From the NCBI GenBank assembly GCA_023897205.1, contig JAHWDD010000002.1:6944001-7008000 (forward strand): a stretch of DNA of 64,000 nt. The letters are read 5' to 3'. Shown one piece after another: positions 27,279-38,207 of this stretch. A program made the translations under genes and the position numbers. Positions within the stretch are counted from its first letter, which is position 1. Every line of letters begins with the position of its first letter. This stretch comes from Exophiala sp. HKRS030 (lineage: Eukaryota; Ascomycota; Eurotiomycetes; Chaetothyriales; Herpotrichiellaceae). Under the pieces are notes generated by a model. That model saw only the letters and a program-made list of their open reading frames with translations, was not told the origin of the DNA and ran no database searches.

Positions 27279-28895
27279 TCCCTCCCCGATTATTAGCGAA
27301 GATAACCTCGTCTATAACGATAGTAATAATAAGAAAAAAAAGAAAGTATAGCTTATTATTATTTTAATAACTAGCTTAAGTCCTAGCTATTCCCTTAACT
27401 AAGTCGTTCCTATAATTTACGGCTTCCTTACGTAATATATAGTACTTCCTCCGGAATAATCTCCTTACTTATCTCTTATCTCCACTCGTCTACTATCTCC
27501 CTAGTAATTAAGACTCCTTCTAGTAACCGCTATAATTTTAAAGTATATTTTACTATTTTATATACTACCCTTACTCTATAATAAGGATTAACTTAAACTA
27601 TATAAGGTTACTTATTCTTATAATATATACGAAAGTTTTCGATAACCTAAAGTCTATAGTCTATAAGATTCTATTACCGATTCGATTAAACTCGAGCCCT
27701 TATAAAGTTCGTGTCCTAAGTACTATTAATTAGCCTCCTTATATTTTTTAGGCTAATATCTTCGTTAGGCCTATTAACTCTAGAATTAAGGATAATATAT
27801 CTCTTAAGTCTTAGTTTAATAATAATAAGAAACTAATATCCTAGAGAATATATAGGTATAATTCGAATCTCGTCCTTATTATAAATATTCTATATATAAG
27901 GGAAGGTTTTATTTATTATATCTCTTATTACTATAAACTCTACCGAGTTAATAACCCTTAAATTATTATCTAGAACTAATCCCCTAATCGCTCTAATTAT
28001 ATAAAAGATAACTTCTCTAGATAACTAGCCTAATACTACCTATCCTTATTCCTAAGGTCTATATCGAAGAGTTAAAAGATCTTTATATTTTAGACTATAT
28101 CCTCTAATAGCTACTACTCCTTATCGAACTAAGATATCTTTATTTTTAAAATACTAGTACTAATACTTTAATACTTCCTCTAAGACTATAAGTCCGATAT
28201 TCTATAAATTAATAGTATTAATAATTTTACTTACTTCTTCCCTATAAGCCTAGGTAATCCTTAAATATCTAGCCGTATATAACTAAGGAATACTCTCGGT
28301 AATCTTTATAAATACCTATACTAGAAGAATAGTATCGTCGGTTCGGGTTATTATAAAATAAAAGGTATATAGCTTAGGCTCTTAGTTATTCGTTAGAGCC
28401 TTATATTTTAATATAATTATTATCTAAGCTATACTTTCCGCCTAGGTAGGATTCTTAATAGGGTTATAGTAGCTAATATTATTAAGTAAGAGATTAAGTT
28501 TAACTCTAGTAGGTAAGGTAAGAGGACTTTACTTAACTCTCTCTTATACTAACTAAGCCTCTGCCGGCCTAGTTCTATCCTTTATTTTCTTTACTATATA
28601 AATATTTCTTATAGAAACGATAGAAGAAGCTATACTTAGTACCCTCTTATAAAAAAACCTCTTTAAAGAATTAGGCATAACCTAAGGCAACCCTTCTCTA
28701 TTTAGTATTATTCTTCTAGTAGAGATTAGTGTCGAGACCCTAAACTTAGTAGCTAGGGAAAACTTATAACGAGGTATAGGTATAGGTACTAAAGATAATA
28801 AGCTATCGTCGCTTAATTCTCGAATCTTTCTTTAATCTATTTCGCTAAGAGCTTTAAGAATATCTTTTTATACTTCTTCTCGATTCTTAAGTTAA
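27279..28895 (-). mobile_element. RIP-degraded internal region of the minus-strand Gypsy element
   Basis: This AT-rich sequence has stops in every frame and lies between the 3' LTR and the assembly gap. By position it should be the C-terminal part of the polyprotein, read on the minus strand. Only the terminal 13 codons next to the LTR are still clearly open. The 5' part of this element, if present, is lost in or beyond the gap. Confidence 0.6.
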
Positions 28896-28995
28896 NNNNN
28901 NNNNNNNNNNNNNNNNNNNNNNNNNNNNNNNNNNNNNNNNNNNNNNNNNNNNNNNNNNNNNNNNNNNNNNNNNNNNNNNNNNNNNNNNNNNNNNN
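28896..28995. other. Assembly gap, exactly 100 N
   Basis: One hundred undetermined bases separate the AT-rich retroelement from the (CTT)n tract. An exact 100 is the usual placeholder for a gap of unknown size, so the true distance and even the junction between the two sides are not established by this sequence. Confidence 0.95.
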
Positions 28996-29120
28996 CTTCT
29001 TCTTCTTCTTCTTCTTCTTCTTCTTCTTCTTCTTCTTCTTCTTCTTCTTCTTCTTCTTCTTCTTCTTCTTCTTCTTCTTCTTCTTCTTCTTCTTCTTCTT
29101 CTTCTTCTTCTTCTTCTTCT
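28996..29120. repeat. (CTT)n trinucleotide microsatellite, about 41 units
   Basis: 125 bp of uninterrupted CTT repeat run directly into the gap. On the minus strand it reads GAA in the frame of the DUF3433 gene and encodes poly-glutamate. The tract probably caused the assembly break, and its real length is unknown. A shorter relative at about 48981-49005 encodes poly-Ser in the TRM44 gene. Confidence 0.95.
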
Positions 29121-32100
29121 GCCTCCACAAGTTCTATCCCCCATCTCTCCATCCCATCACTCCCGATGAACATTCCCAACCTCACGAGCGGTACTCGTGC
29201 GTCGTCGCGCCCGTGCTCGTGCACTCTCTCTACCCAACTCTTCGGGTCAGGATGATCCCTCACCCACCTTCTCAACCTCTCACTGTCACAGACCACGCCG
29301 ACGACGTCCGCCAAATTTTCAAAACTGGACCGGAGTTTCCTAAACAGTCTGTAACCAAAAGTGTACACGAACGACGTGACAAGAATCAACAACACCAAGA
29401 GTACCAGGGACAGATACACTGCCACGGGGCTCATTTGGAGAACCTCGACGGCGATGTCGACGTGCACGCTTGCGTCGGTGCTGGACGTTAAACTCGAGTT
29501 GGTGTCGGGTTGAGATCCATTGGCGGTGGGTGCGAGGATGGCAGGCAAAGTGGCACCGAGTTTCTGAAATCCCCAACCCCCTTCGGCCGTGACGTTGGCC
29601 GAGACAAAGTGTTGAAAAAAGGTCGAAAAGACTTTCTGGCCCAGTTGTTCCATGCGGCTCTGGTCGTCCGCCGTCATGAACGCGTCCACATCGCCGTCGG
29701 CGAGCTGGTACATGGCGAACGACATGAGGTCGGTGTTGAGGCCCTTGGATTCGAGACGGATGTTGAAATTCTGGTCGTCCAAATCTTCGACAGCACTCTC
29801 GCCATCACCTCCGGAGGGCCAGAACTTCTGCAAATCCGACGCAAACAGCATGGCATCTTGGAATAACACACCAAAACTGACGGTGTATTGGTTGTGGAAG
29901 ACGCCCTCGGTGGCATTGTCGCCCGGCGCGACATAGTCGTGTTCCACGTACGCGTCGCTAAACGCCTCGGGAAGCTCTTGCACAGAATCCACGATCTTAT
30001 ACCTGTACACCCGACCCGAGTCCATGTCCACGGTGACGCTGGCGTTGGACCACTCTACCCGTGGCTGGCAGTTGAGTGCCGACATTTGCGGTTCCTGCGT
30101 CCAAATGAGGTGCCGGAAGTCGTCGTATTCGCCCCTGTAGTAGCCGCTATACGTTTCATTCATCGAGTACCACTCTCGGGCTGTCGACCCGCGGATCCAT
30201 TTCATCGTGAGGTTGCGCGGGTACGTGACGTACGAATTGTCGAAATCATAAGCCAATGCCCCATTGTAGTTGTTTGACCAGTACCCGAGCGCCGATGTGC
30301 CGCTGTCGGTGTCGGTGCTGGACAAATTCCTACAGCACAAAAGGGTTCGGTACCGAGCCAGGATGGGCGTGCGAGACTCATCGGTCCTGGGTGCAAGGTC
30401 GAACCCAGAATTGACCTCATACCCCCGTTGTAGGCCGGTCGGGTTCTTTGACACATTCCAAATCATGCGGTCCGTCAGATCCCATTGCGTCGACCAGTCC
30501 GATAGGTTGCTGGATTGTGTGATGGTGCTACAATCCAAAACACCCCTCAGTGCAGGAGTCGTGACCGTGACGTTGACGGCCTTTGTAGTTGATGGCGAGG
30601 TGCTCGAGTCACTGTCGTTTGTGGAAGGTGTGTTCTTGTACACGTCCGATTCGATTATAGAGGACAAGATGACCGGCACAAAGCTCCATCCGTCGCTACT
30701 CCACGGTGGTTCCGACCCATTGTACGCCAGTTGTAGGGCGGCAGAGTAGAGCCAATTGGTCGAGAGATTTCCATAGAAACTCGAGATGATTTCTTCGCCC
30801 GTCGGATCCCCTGCGCCCATAGAAGTGCTACCTGCCAGGGTATACACGAAGGGCTGGGTCCTGGGCTCAAAGGTGCGTGATAACGTGAGATCACCAGGTC
30901 GAGAGCCATCGGCCCGTTGCCAAAGTGCCGACATGGACACCGTCAGTACTTGAACGAGAATGGCGGCCGTCGACACAAGCGCCACATGCTCGTGCTTGTT
31001 CCTCAGCGCCTTCACCACAGAGACAACAGAGTACGTAGGTAGATAGGACAAGCCGATTATAGGTGACACTGCTACGGCTTTTCGACTCATCGTGACAAAG
31101 GGTTGTAGTCTTCGAATTGTGTCGTCAAGTCCGTCCCACCACAGACCGATGATGACGGCCAACAAGGTAGGAATGATCGAATATGGAGCAAAAGTGAATA
31201 GTGATGATCCTGAGGGGACCAGATCTGTCTGGTATGTGAAGGCCGACTCGTACAGACCAACGGTCTGAGCGAGGGCAAACAGGGTCGAAATGGCTGCAAA
31301 GACGAGAGCGAGCAATAACAAGAGAAGCATCCCTGCGTACAGACGCAGAGGAAATGGCAGATGCTCATCTCTCTTCGCTAGTGGGTCATCGACAGTTCCT
31401 TCTGCACCGCTTCGTTAGCTGTCATTTATGTCGAGGTCGTATAAGGCTGGAACTTACCTTGTTTGTTTACTTTGTTCTCAATGGTCGAAATCGTGCCATC
31501 ACGCAGATAATGCCTCATAGAACGTATTTGAGTGCCATTTCCAGGGCTCGAAATAGACTGTTCAATTTTGAGGCGATTTCGAAGGACCGTATCGTCTTCG
31601 GTGAGTTGAACTAACGCAGCAACCGAGGCAGGATCGTGGTACAGATTCAGTTGACGGCGGCCAGATGCTAAAAGAGCAAAAGCAATCAAGCCAGCAGAGA
31701 GTACAAACAACACGGCCAAAGAGACGGCGATGGGCAAATTGACCACAACTCGGCGCTCAGTCACAATGACATTTCCAGTTTGCTGGGTCAGCGGGTTCCT
31801 TACGACAGTATTCAACATCATCTCGCCCAGAAATCGTTGTTTAATCCTCTGTGCCTGATCCACCACAGATTCCTTCCCGATCATGCTCAACGGCGCAAAC
31901 TCATATAGAGCGGCTAGAAGGACAGAAACTCCTCCCCATTTAGGAGTCGAGCTGGGATACGACGGGTATATAACGCTTGTCCAATTTTGATTCAAGAAAG
32001 CATTCTCGAACCGAGTTTGGTTAATAAATGTCGACTCGATCAATCTTCGACGAGCGTTGAATGTGCCGTCATCAATGTCCAAGGAAGATCCTGCAGGACC

Positions 32101-33468
32101 AGTCGATACTGATACAGGCATATCCGCGCGATAAAAAGTCGTGCTGCATGACCATGCAGACGCACGGAACCATTGGCTATCGCTGTATGATGCGTTGAAG
32201 TCCCAAGAACTATTGGTCATCAAGATGACTTGCCTGTCAGCACATTGAGCAGTGCTATTGTAGCATGACTTTGGAAAGGTCTCTTTGTCCCAAATTGGTG
32301 TCACGAAGTTCGGTGGTGTAAACCAGGATCCGCCACCAAGTGTATCAATCGTTTCACCACATACGCCAATCGCAGTCTCACACCCTGTATTGTCCGATAG
32401 AATCAAGGCTCCATCTTTGGCGGTTGTAGTGTTGGTAGACATTGCTTCACACTCAAGGTCGACAGAGAATATGGATGCGTTGACTTGCCACTGCTGGTTC
32501 ATATCCGTAAGTGTTGTATCCGATTTCGATGGCCCAGGTGGGCGCCAGAACGGGACAACTGCGTATTTATCCGTAAGCCAGGCGGAAGTTGTGAGATTTT
32601 GAAGGATGTTCCCAATGGTTCGGAAGTAGACAAGATCATCTGATTCCATACGAATGGGCTCATTCTCGCCAACCAGGTAGCGAGAAAATGAAATCTGTGA
32701 CTTGAGTTCGATAGACTGACTCTGTAAGAGCGCCGAAGATAGTGGGTTGATCAGGAGAAACCCTACAATATCAACGAGTGTGATCGCCAGGAGATAAAAA
32801 TTCACTTGATCATGGTAATGGCGACGTTGGAGGCTGTTCCAAAGCGCGGTCCACCACTGTTCCTTACTTCTCAAAATGCTAGAAGCGGAGGTCGCGCCAG
32901 ATGAATGTGCCATTTGTGAGAAAGATTCTGTCCTCAAGGTATCGTTATACATCATTGCCGTCAGAACGGTATAAAGGACGGCTATCAAAGTCGGGGTAAA
33001 GCGCCATCCAAAGAGAACACTGGAGGAGCCGTCATCTCTTCCAAGACCGTGGTGAGTAGCGGAGTAAGCCAATAGAAATATGACCACGAGACCCAGCGCC
33101 ACTGCAATTGAAAGTGTGGACAGCAGAAAAGGCCATTGGAGCGAATATGGCTTCCATGAAGGCCTTGTCGTGCGAGGATAAAGGCCCGGCGTGTAAGGAG
33201 TCGGCTCGTCAACCAATTCGGCGTCTTGCAGTGAGAGATACTGCGGTTTACCCCTTATTATTCGAGGTGGTCGGGTCTCAGGCCGTAAATGAGCGGTTGG
33301 TGTAGAATTTAGCCCTGATAACGACGTTCCCCGAATCCCTGGAAGATCTAGTGAAGGAGAATCTGCGTCGCTCAACTCACGCCGATGAATTGGACGTAAT
33401 GGTAGGGCTTCCGAATGGTTGTAGTCGTCGGGGCCATTGATTGAAGCTGAACGATAACGCTGTGACAT
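28996..33468 (-). CDS. DUF3433 large membrane protein, 3' end lost in the gap
   Basis: Exon 1 (33468-31458) and exon 2 (31401 to the gap) are joined by a 56-bp intron (GTAAGT...GTGCAG). The visible product is about 1,470 aa. Two halves repeat one layout: three hydrophobic segments, a large polar domain rich in N-x-S/T sequons, then one more membrane segment and a basic stretch. In half 1 the segments lie at about residues 112-137, 155-173, 224-245, with a fourth near its end (AVSLAVLFVLSAGLIAFALL). Half 2 starts at MLLLLLLALVFAAIS and ends with LVLLVLLILVTSFVYTFGY. This matches the fungal DUF3433 family (PF11915), which usually carries the domain twice; function unknown. The C-terminus enters poly-Glu and the gap with no stop. 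ATG 33468 (MSQRYRSASIN) was chosen because a fungal-type Ser/Pro-rich cytoplasmic tail follows; an in-frame ATG exists at 33585. Confidence 0.85.
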
Positions 33469-34688
33469 TGTGTCACAAGGGTTGGTACTCGAGCAGAGAT
33501 TGCGCGTTGCTTCTGAGACGCCGGTGCAGTAAAAGTAAATGTCAGAAGCAATTTTGGCGGTAAACAAGAAGCAAGAGATTGTCAATAGGTAGACATGGTC
33601 GCATCACCCGCTTCATCCAACCGACTCCTCGCCGTCTTTCCTAAATATGCCGTTGGCAAAGTCACTCGACAGCCGCTAAGCAAGGCGATAAACGCGGGGG
33701 ATGGTTGGTATATCGTCAGGCTGTTGACAATGTTTACTTGTGTAGATAAATGATTGCGAGTGCTGGCGAGGTCGACATTTGACCTTCGCGAAGAAAAAAG
33801 GGCAATAGCAGAGCAGCTACTCCGTACATGGCTGTTGGTGGTGCGGTGGTAAGGGAAACACAGAGCCCCATGGGGTCCGTTGCATGATGTTGTAACCTAA
33901 CGTACCTACCTAAGGCAAGCGGTGCGCAGCCTCGTTATAGTCGTAATACAGGGCGACACGCGGGGGGCCTGAAAAGAAAAACATACCTGGATCGTGGTAC
34001 AGAACTGTGGCACTGCAGCACGCAGTCTCTGCAAAGAGTCAAGTAGTGTTTCTGCGGTTCTAGTGACCGGCACAACTCCGTCCTCCTTAAAGCAATTTAG
34101 AGGCATGCTAGAGATGAAATGCACAAGATGGTGCTCCGTACAGGGTATGAGAACCTGGTTGCCGAAATCCCACGGTAGAAGCACCAGGTATATAAAGCCA
34201 AAAGGCCACAGAAACCAACATGATTGGAGCATTTGCAATACTTGACGCCGTGCTATTTCATAATGCTGGCAAAGACATGGGTGTATGTTTCACCATTCGC
34301 ACAATCGAAGAACCAGCCTCCTTCATATTCCCTGATCATTGTTACAAGCATATCCATACTCCGTCTGAACGCTCAGCTTTCTCTTGTATCCGTACTCCGT
34401 CCAACAAAGTCAACATGAACCACAATGGTTTAAGATAATGTGTCTCTGCGATAAGGACCATGTCCACAGGCATCGCAACATTAATGATAGGGCCGGATAA
34501 AAATACCATCCTCCGATAATAATAACCTGACTGCCTGCATACGGCTGTTGATCCATTACGAGAATTTCAATGCAAATATACATAAGGAACACACAATTCG
34601 CCGTGCTCGTGATAAACGTGATGAGTCAGTAAATAGTCGGTCCTAGTGGCATAATTGCTGCGAGAGTATGGAAATCGTCGGTGGAAAG
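33469..34688. other. Intergenic, 1.2 kb
   Basis: This separates the start of the DUF3433 gene and the end of the DUF3237 gene, both on the minus strand. It holds a TACTCCGTAC motif at 33818-33827, related ACTCCGTC copies near 34363 and 34394, and a TACCTACCTA repeat near 33903. No gene is supported; open frames are under about 110 codons and have no family character. Confidence 0.45.
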
Positions 34689-36073
34689 CTAACCCACTCG
34701 ATAAGCATCGAAGATGACTGGACAACGGTCAGCACAAGCCGCCACGCTTTCGATCAAGGCGCATCAAAACTTACTCTCTTCGGCTCTCTTACATCCACTT
34801 CCTATCCAGAGGCAAGTGTTGAGGAAGGCGTAGCGTTCATCGCCCGTCTCAAGCTCGATGGAGATGCGAAATTTGTACTGGCTAGCTGGAATGGTGTCGG
34901 CCTCAGCAGCATCGTTCAAGCTTTCCAGCACGTCCTTCGGTCCTGTTCGCCAGCCCTTTGCTGTAGCCGTGATAAACGCCGGAGGTTCATCATTTGTTTG
35001 TAGGAGATAAGTTGCGTCGGTGCGTGTGTTGAGATCTTTCACCACCAGTTGATTGTCCCGACCACCTGGCTGAAGCAAAGAGTTTAGTACACTGGCGGCA
35101 ATACTCAGATCCTATAACACTTACGATGATGGTGCCCTTGCCCCATCTGCCTGCCCATTGTCCTCCAACAATGCTGACCCAGTCACGGTGGCCAAAAAGA
35201 CCCGACCCGATGGAAACCTTGGGATTCACCTTGACACTCATGCGGAAGTCGAGCTCCAAGGTAGGTGTAGGCAGCTGCAGAGAACGAGCAACGTCGCCTT
35301 CATCGAATCGATGTAGAAGATTGTTGGCTGGTATAGACTCCTTCATGACGTTCTGATAAGTCGTACACTCAAGCAGATGCTGGCGCTGTCTCGATGTATT
35401 TTTGGCTCGGATCTGGTTGCAGTAGATACATTGTACCGACAAGCATTTGTCCTCCTCTTTGGCTCTGAACTCTACAAAAGCAGCATGGACGTCATCGAGC
35501 GGCGGTGCAGGCAGACTCGAACTGGGAGTTGTCTTGGGCACTTTGGGCTTGGGCGTCGGTCTCCGCGGAGTGGTAGCGACACCTTGAGGAGTTGTGGCGG
35601 GTATAGAGGACGTTGAAGTTATCCCTTGCATCGGAGTACTGTGTGTCGGCATCCCATTGCTCATGGGACCATTCGTTTGATGCAGACTCGATGGTGTGCC
35701 GAAGCCGTTCGCCGGGCCGATGCCATCGCCAGCGGATGACTGTGGTCGAGGAGCATTAGGATGGTTTTGTAAGCCGGGACACTCTAGGAGATGCTGCTTC
35801 TGGCGCGACGTATTCTTTGCTCGAATTTGCTGGCAATAAATGCATTGAACCGACATGCATTTGTCGTCCTCTATGTGGAGACGATACGGTCAGCATATTC
35901 TTGACACCACCGTCCCCGTACCAGTAACGCGGTGTACGGGATACAATACAGTCAATACTGGAGATGACAATACCTTTGGCCTTGAATTCGACAAATGCCG
36001 CATGGACATCTTGGTCGATTGTTCGCCCCATGTTCGGCCCTCCTTGAGCGTGCACCTGAGTGTCTGCCAACAT
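34689..36073 (-). CDS. Tandem BED-like zinc fingers fused to DUF3237
   Basis: Exons in transcript order are 36073-35974, 35870-35125, 35069-34775 and 34717-34689. Introns of 103, 55 and 57 bp all have GT...AG and keep frame, giving 389 aa. The N-terminal 220 residues carry two near-identical modules: DVHAAFVEFKAKE then CIYC...QHLLEC, a CxxC...HxxxC arrangement like a BED-type finger. They are separated by a Pro/Thr/Ser linker. From about residue 245 a DUF3237-type beta-barrel domain follows (LELDFRMSVKVNPKV, GGQWAGRWGKGTIIPGG, ending IIFDAYRVG). DUF3237 has no settled activity. Paired fingers suggest DNA binding, with DUF3237 as a possible ligand-sensing or effector part; that is inference. 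Only the first module is split by an intron. ATG 36073 is the first in frame; ATG at residue 15 (MGRTIDQDV) is an alternative. Confidence 0.8.
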
Positions 36074-36575
36074 ATAGCTTTTCTGAAGTATTCTTGATCG
36101 CGCTTCTTGTTCAAGTGTTTGATGCGCAGCGAGCGACTTGTTACAATCTCTCTTTGATCATGCCGCCGCTTTATCCGTTACACGTAAGAATTGGCCGTTG
36201 CCGCTTTGGTGGAAAGGCTGATTCGGAGTCTCCAATACTCCGAATTTCAGAGGAAACACGCGACAGTTTCAGTTCGAAATACTCGTACTCCGTTACTTGT
36301 ACTCCGTACTTGGGTACGATAAGGTAAGCGGGTACGGAGCAAGTTAAGGAGAATACGAGGACCTAGATACCCAGGTCTCGGTATAAGAACATTAGGCTTC
36401 CCACTACCTCAGAGGCTTTCCATTAGGGGCCCGTAAGATCTCAATCAAGTCTTCGATTGAGACTCAAAGTACTTATTCCCATGTTTCCGCCCTTTGGAAA
36501 AGCCAGAAATAGAAGCCTTCTCGTCAACACTTGCATCTAGTGATTTACTCGCAATCAGAAAAGCTTCCGGCAATC
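36074..36575. promoter_or_regulatory. Shared upstream region of the divergent DUF3237 and dehydrogenase genes
   Basis: Only 502 bp lie between two divergent start codons. It contains a cluster of TACTCCGTAC-related motifs: CGTACTCCGT at about 36285-36294, TACTCCGTAC at 36300-36309 and the reverse GGTACGGAGC near 36332. The clustering could be regulatory or could simply be the same short repeat seen elsewhere in the window. No other gene fits here. Confidence 0.4.
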
Positions 36576-37701
36576 ATGTCGGTTTTGAGGCCACCAAGGG
36601 AGGGTCTGACACTTGAATATCTGTTCAGACCATTTGGCATTCTACTGCACCCAGTCATCTCAGCGAGCCTTTTGTTCGCAAGTCTCAAGAGGCCTGATGC
36701 GACAAAACAATTTGTGTACGCGATCACGAAAAGAGATATTTCCCTTGATTCGATCAAGACTGTTCTCAAAATTCTTTTAACCACAGTCACCGTCTTCAAG
36801 CTGAACAAATCCCTCAGTCGCCTGGCCCTCAACAACTTTGTGAATGATCGATCGTGGGATTGGCAAAGAGAAATTGTTGTTTGCACAGGTGGTGCCAGTG
36901 GAATTGGAAAGCATGTTGTGGATGAGCTTGCAAAAAGAGGCATTCAAGTCGTGATTCTCGATATCAACCCTCCGGAGACACAGCTCCCCCAAAATGTGTC
37001 TTACTACAAGGTTGACCTTACCTCGAAGAAAGACATTCAAGAGGTGTCATCAAGAGTACGCCAAGAGATAGGACACCCTTCTGTTCTGATCAACAATGCT
37101 GGCATAGGGAGCGGAGCAACAATCCTAAACGAAACCGACGAAGAGGTTCAGAGGACATTCGACGTGAATATCCTGGCTCACTTCAAACTGATCAAGGAAT
37201 TCCTCCCTGATATGATTCAACACAACCATGGCCATATTGTCACCATTGCCAGCATGGCAAGTTTCGTGTCTGTCGCCAACAATGTCAGTTATAGCGCGAC
37301 CAAAGCAGGTGCCCTCGCGTTGCATGAGGGTCTTGGGAATGAATTGAGGGCTAGATATGGAGCCAACAAAGTACGAACGACGTAAGTATCGGCTACAGGG
37401 AGTTTTTGACGAGTATTCCAAGCTGATCCAGTTTTTGCATCACAGCATTGTTCATCCCATCTGGGTCAGGACGCCGCTTACAGACCCTTTGACAACCCGA
37501 AAGGAATGGAAAGAATTCACCTTGGAGCCCGAAACAGTGGCAGAAGCTATAGTAGCACAACTACTCAAGGGTGAGAGCGGGCAGCTAATATTACCATCTC
37601 GGTTTGGCTTTGCTGGAGGAATTCGAGGCTGGCCTAGCTGGCTACAGGAGGTGATTCGTGGGCAAGATGCCATCCCGGATCTACCCAGACCAAGTCAATA
37701 A
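36576..37701 (+). CDS. Short-chain dehydrogenase/reductase, membrane-anchored type
   Basis: Exon 1 (36576-37381) and exon 2 (37446-37701) join across a 64-bp intron (GTAAGT...CATCACAG), giving 353 aa. The NAD(P)-binding motif TGGASGIG is at residues 104-111 and NNAG at 173-176. The catalytic tetrad is N198, S226, Y239 and K243 (VSYSATKAG). About 100 residues precede the Rossmann fold and include a hydrophobic stretch (FGILLHPVISASLLFASL, about 18-35). This layout resembles the SDR16C group (retinol dehydrogenase 10 / 17-beta-HSD 11-like lipid enzymes of ER or lipid droplets). The likely reaction is NAD(P)-dependent alcohol/ketone oxidoreduction on a lipophilic substrate; the substrate cannot be read. 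ATG 36576 was chosen as the first ATG in frame. No metabolic cluster surrounds it. Confidence 0.88.
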
Positions 37702-38207
37702 TGATTTTAGGGATCGATTTGGAACCAAATATATTGCAAATTTTCGTCTTCAGAGTCTATGTGAATGGGCTGACAATGCCACTTCTATGTCAACGGTCTT
37801 GGGAGCCGCCGGAACTTCTCAAGTACCTAGGTACGTATCCGTAGGCATTTGTTAGTTGAAAGCCGCCCCATTGCCGAACTGGAGAAACCCTTGACCTAAT
37901 CAATTCTAGCGCTTAACGAGTGCCTAGGTAAAGTTGATTGCCTGGTCTGTGGGCCGAATGTTTAGGCGCGGGCGGATTCTTTTCCGGGGTAGAATAGGGA
38001 CCCCCAGATCAAGGAGCAAGCACGGCCAGAACAGCCCACCATGTTCATCACTTTTTGTCTCTTACATATTTCTTTCTCTTCACTTGCCGCCAATTCTCGC
38101 TTGTATCGATGACTACATCATCGCTTTCGTCCCAGATACTAATCCAGCATCCACTTACTCACAAAACTATCTCTACGTGCTAATCAACCCCAGCTCTTCG
38201 AGGCGGC
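37702..38207. other. Intergenic between dehydrogenase and bZIP genes
   Basis: 506 bp between two plus-strand genes. It holds the dehydrogenase 3' region, an AAGTACCTAGGTACG palindromic stretch at about 37819-37833, and a pyrimidine-rich leader before the bZIP start. No further coding sequence is supported. Confidence 0.45.

Noticed and set aside
28837..29144. Poly-Lys and poly-Arg open frames across the CTT repeat and gap
   Set aside because: They are alternate frames of the microsatellite and translate undefined bases; only the poly-Glu frame continues a real gene.
31330..31458. Two separate DUF3433 genes on the minus strand
   Set aside because: A GTAAGT donor at 31457 and CAG acceptor at 31402 fuse the two frames exactly, giving the usual two-copy DUF3433 architecture.
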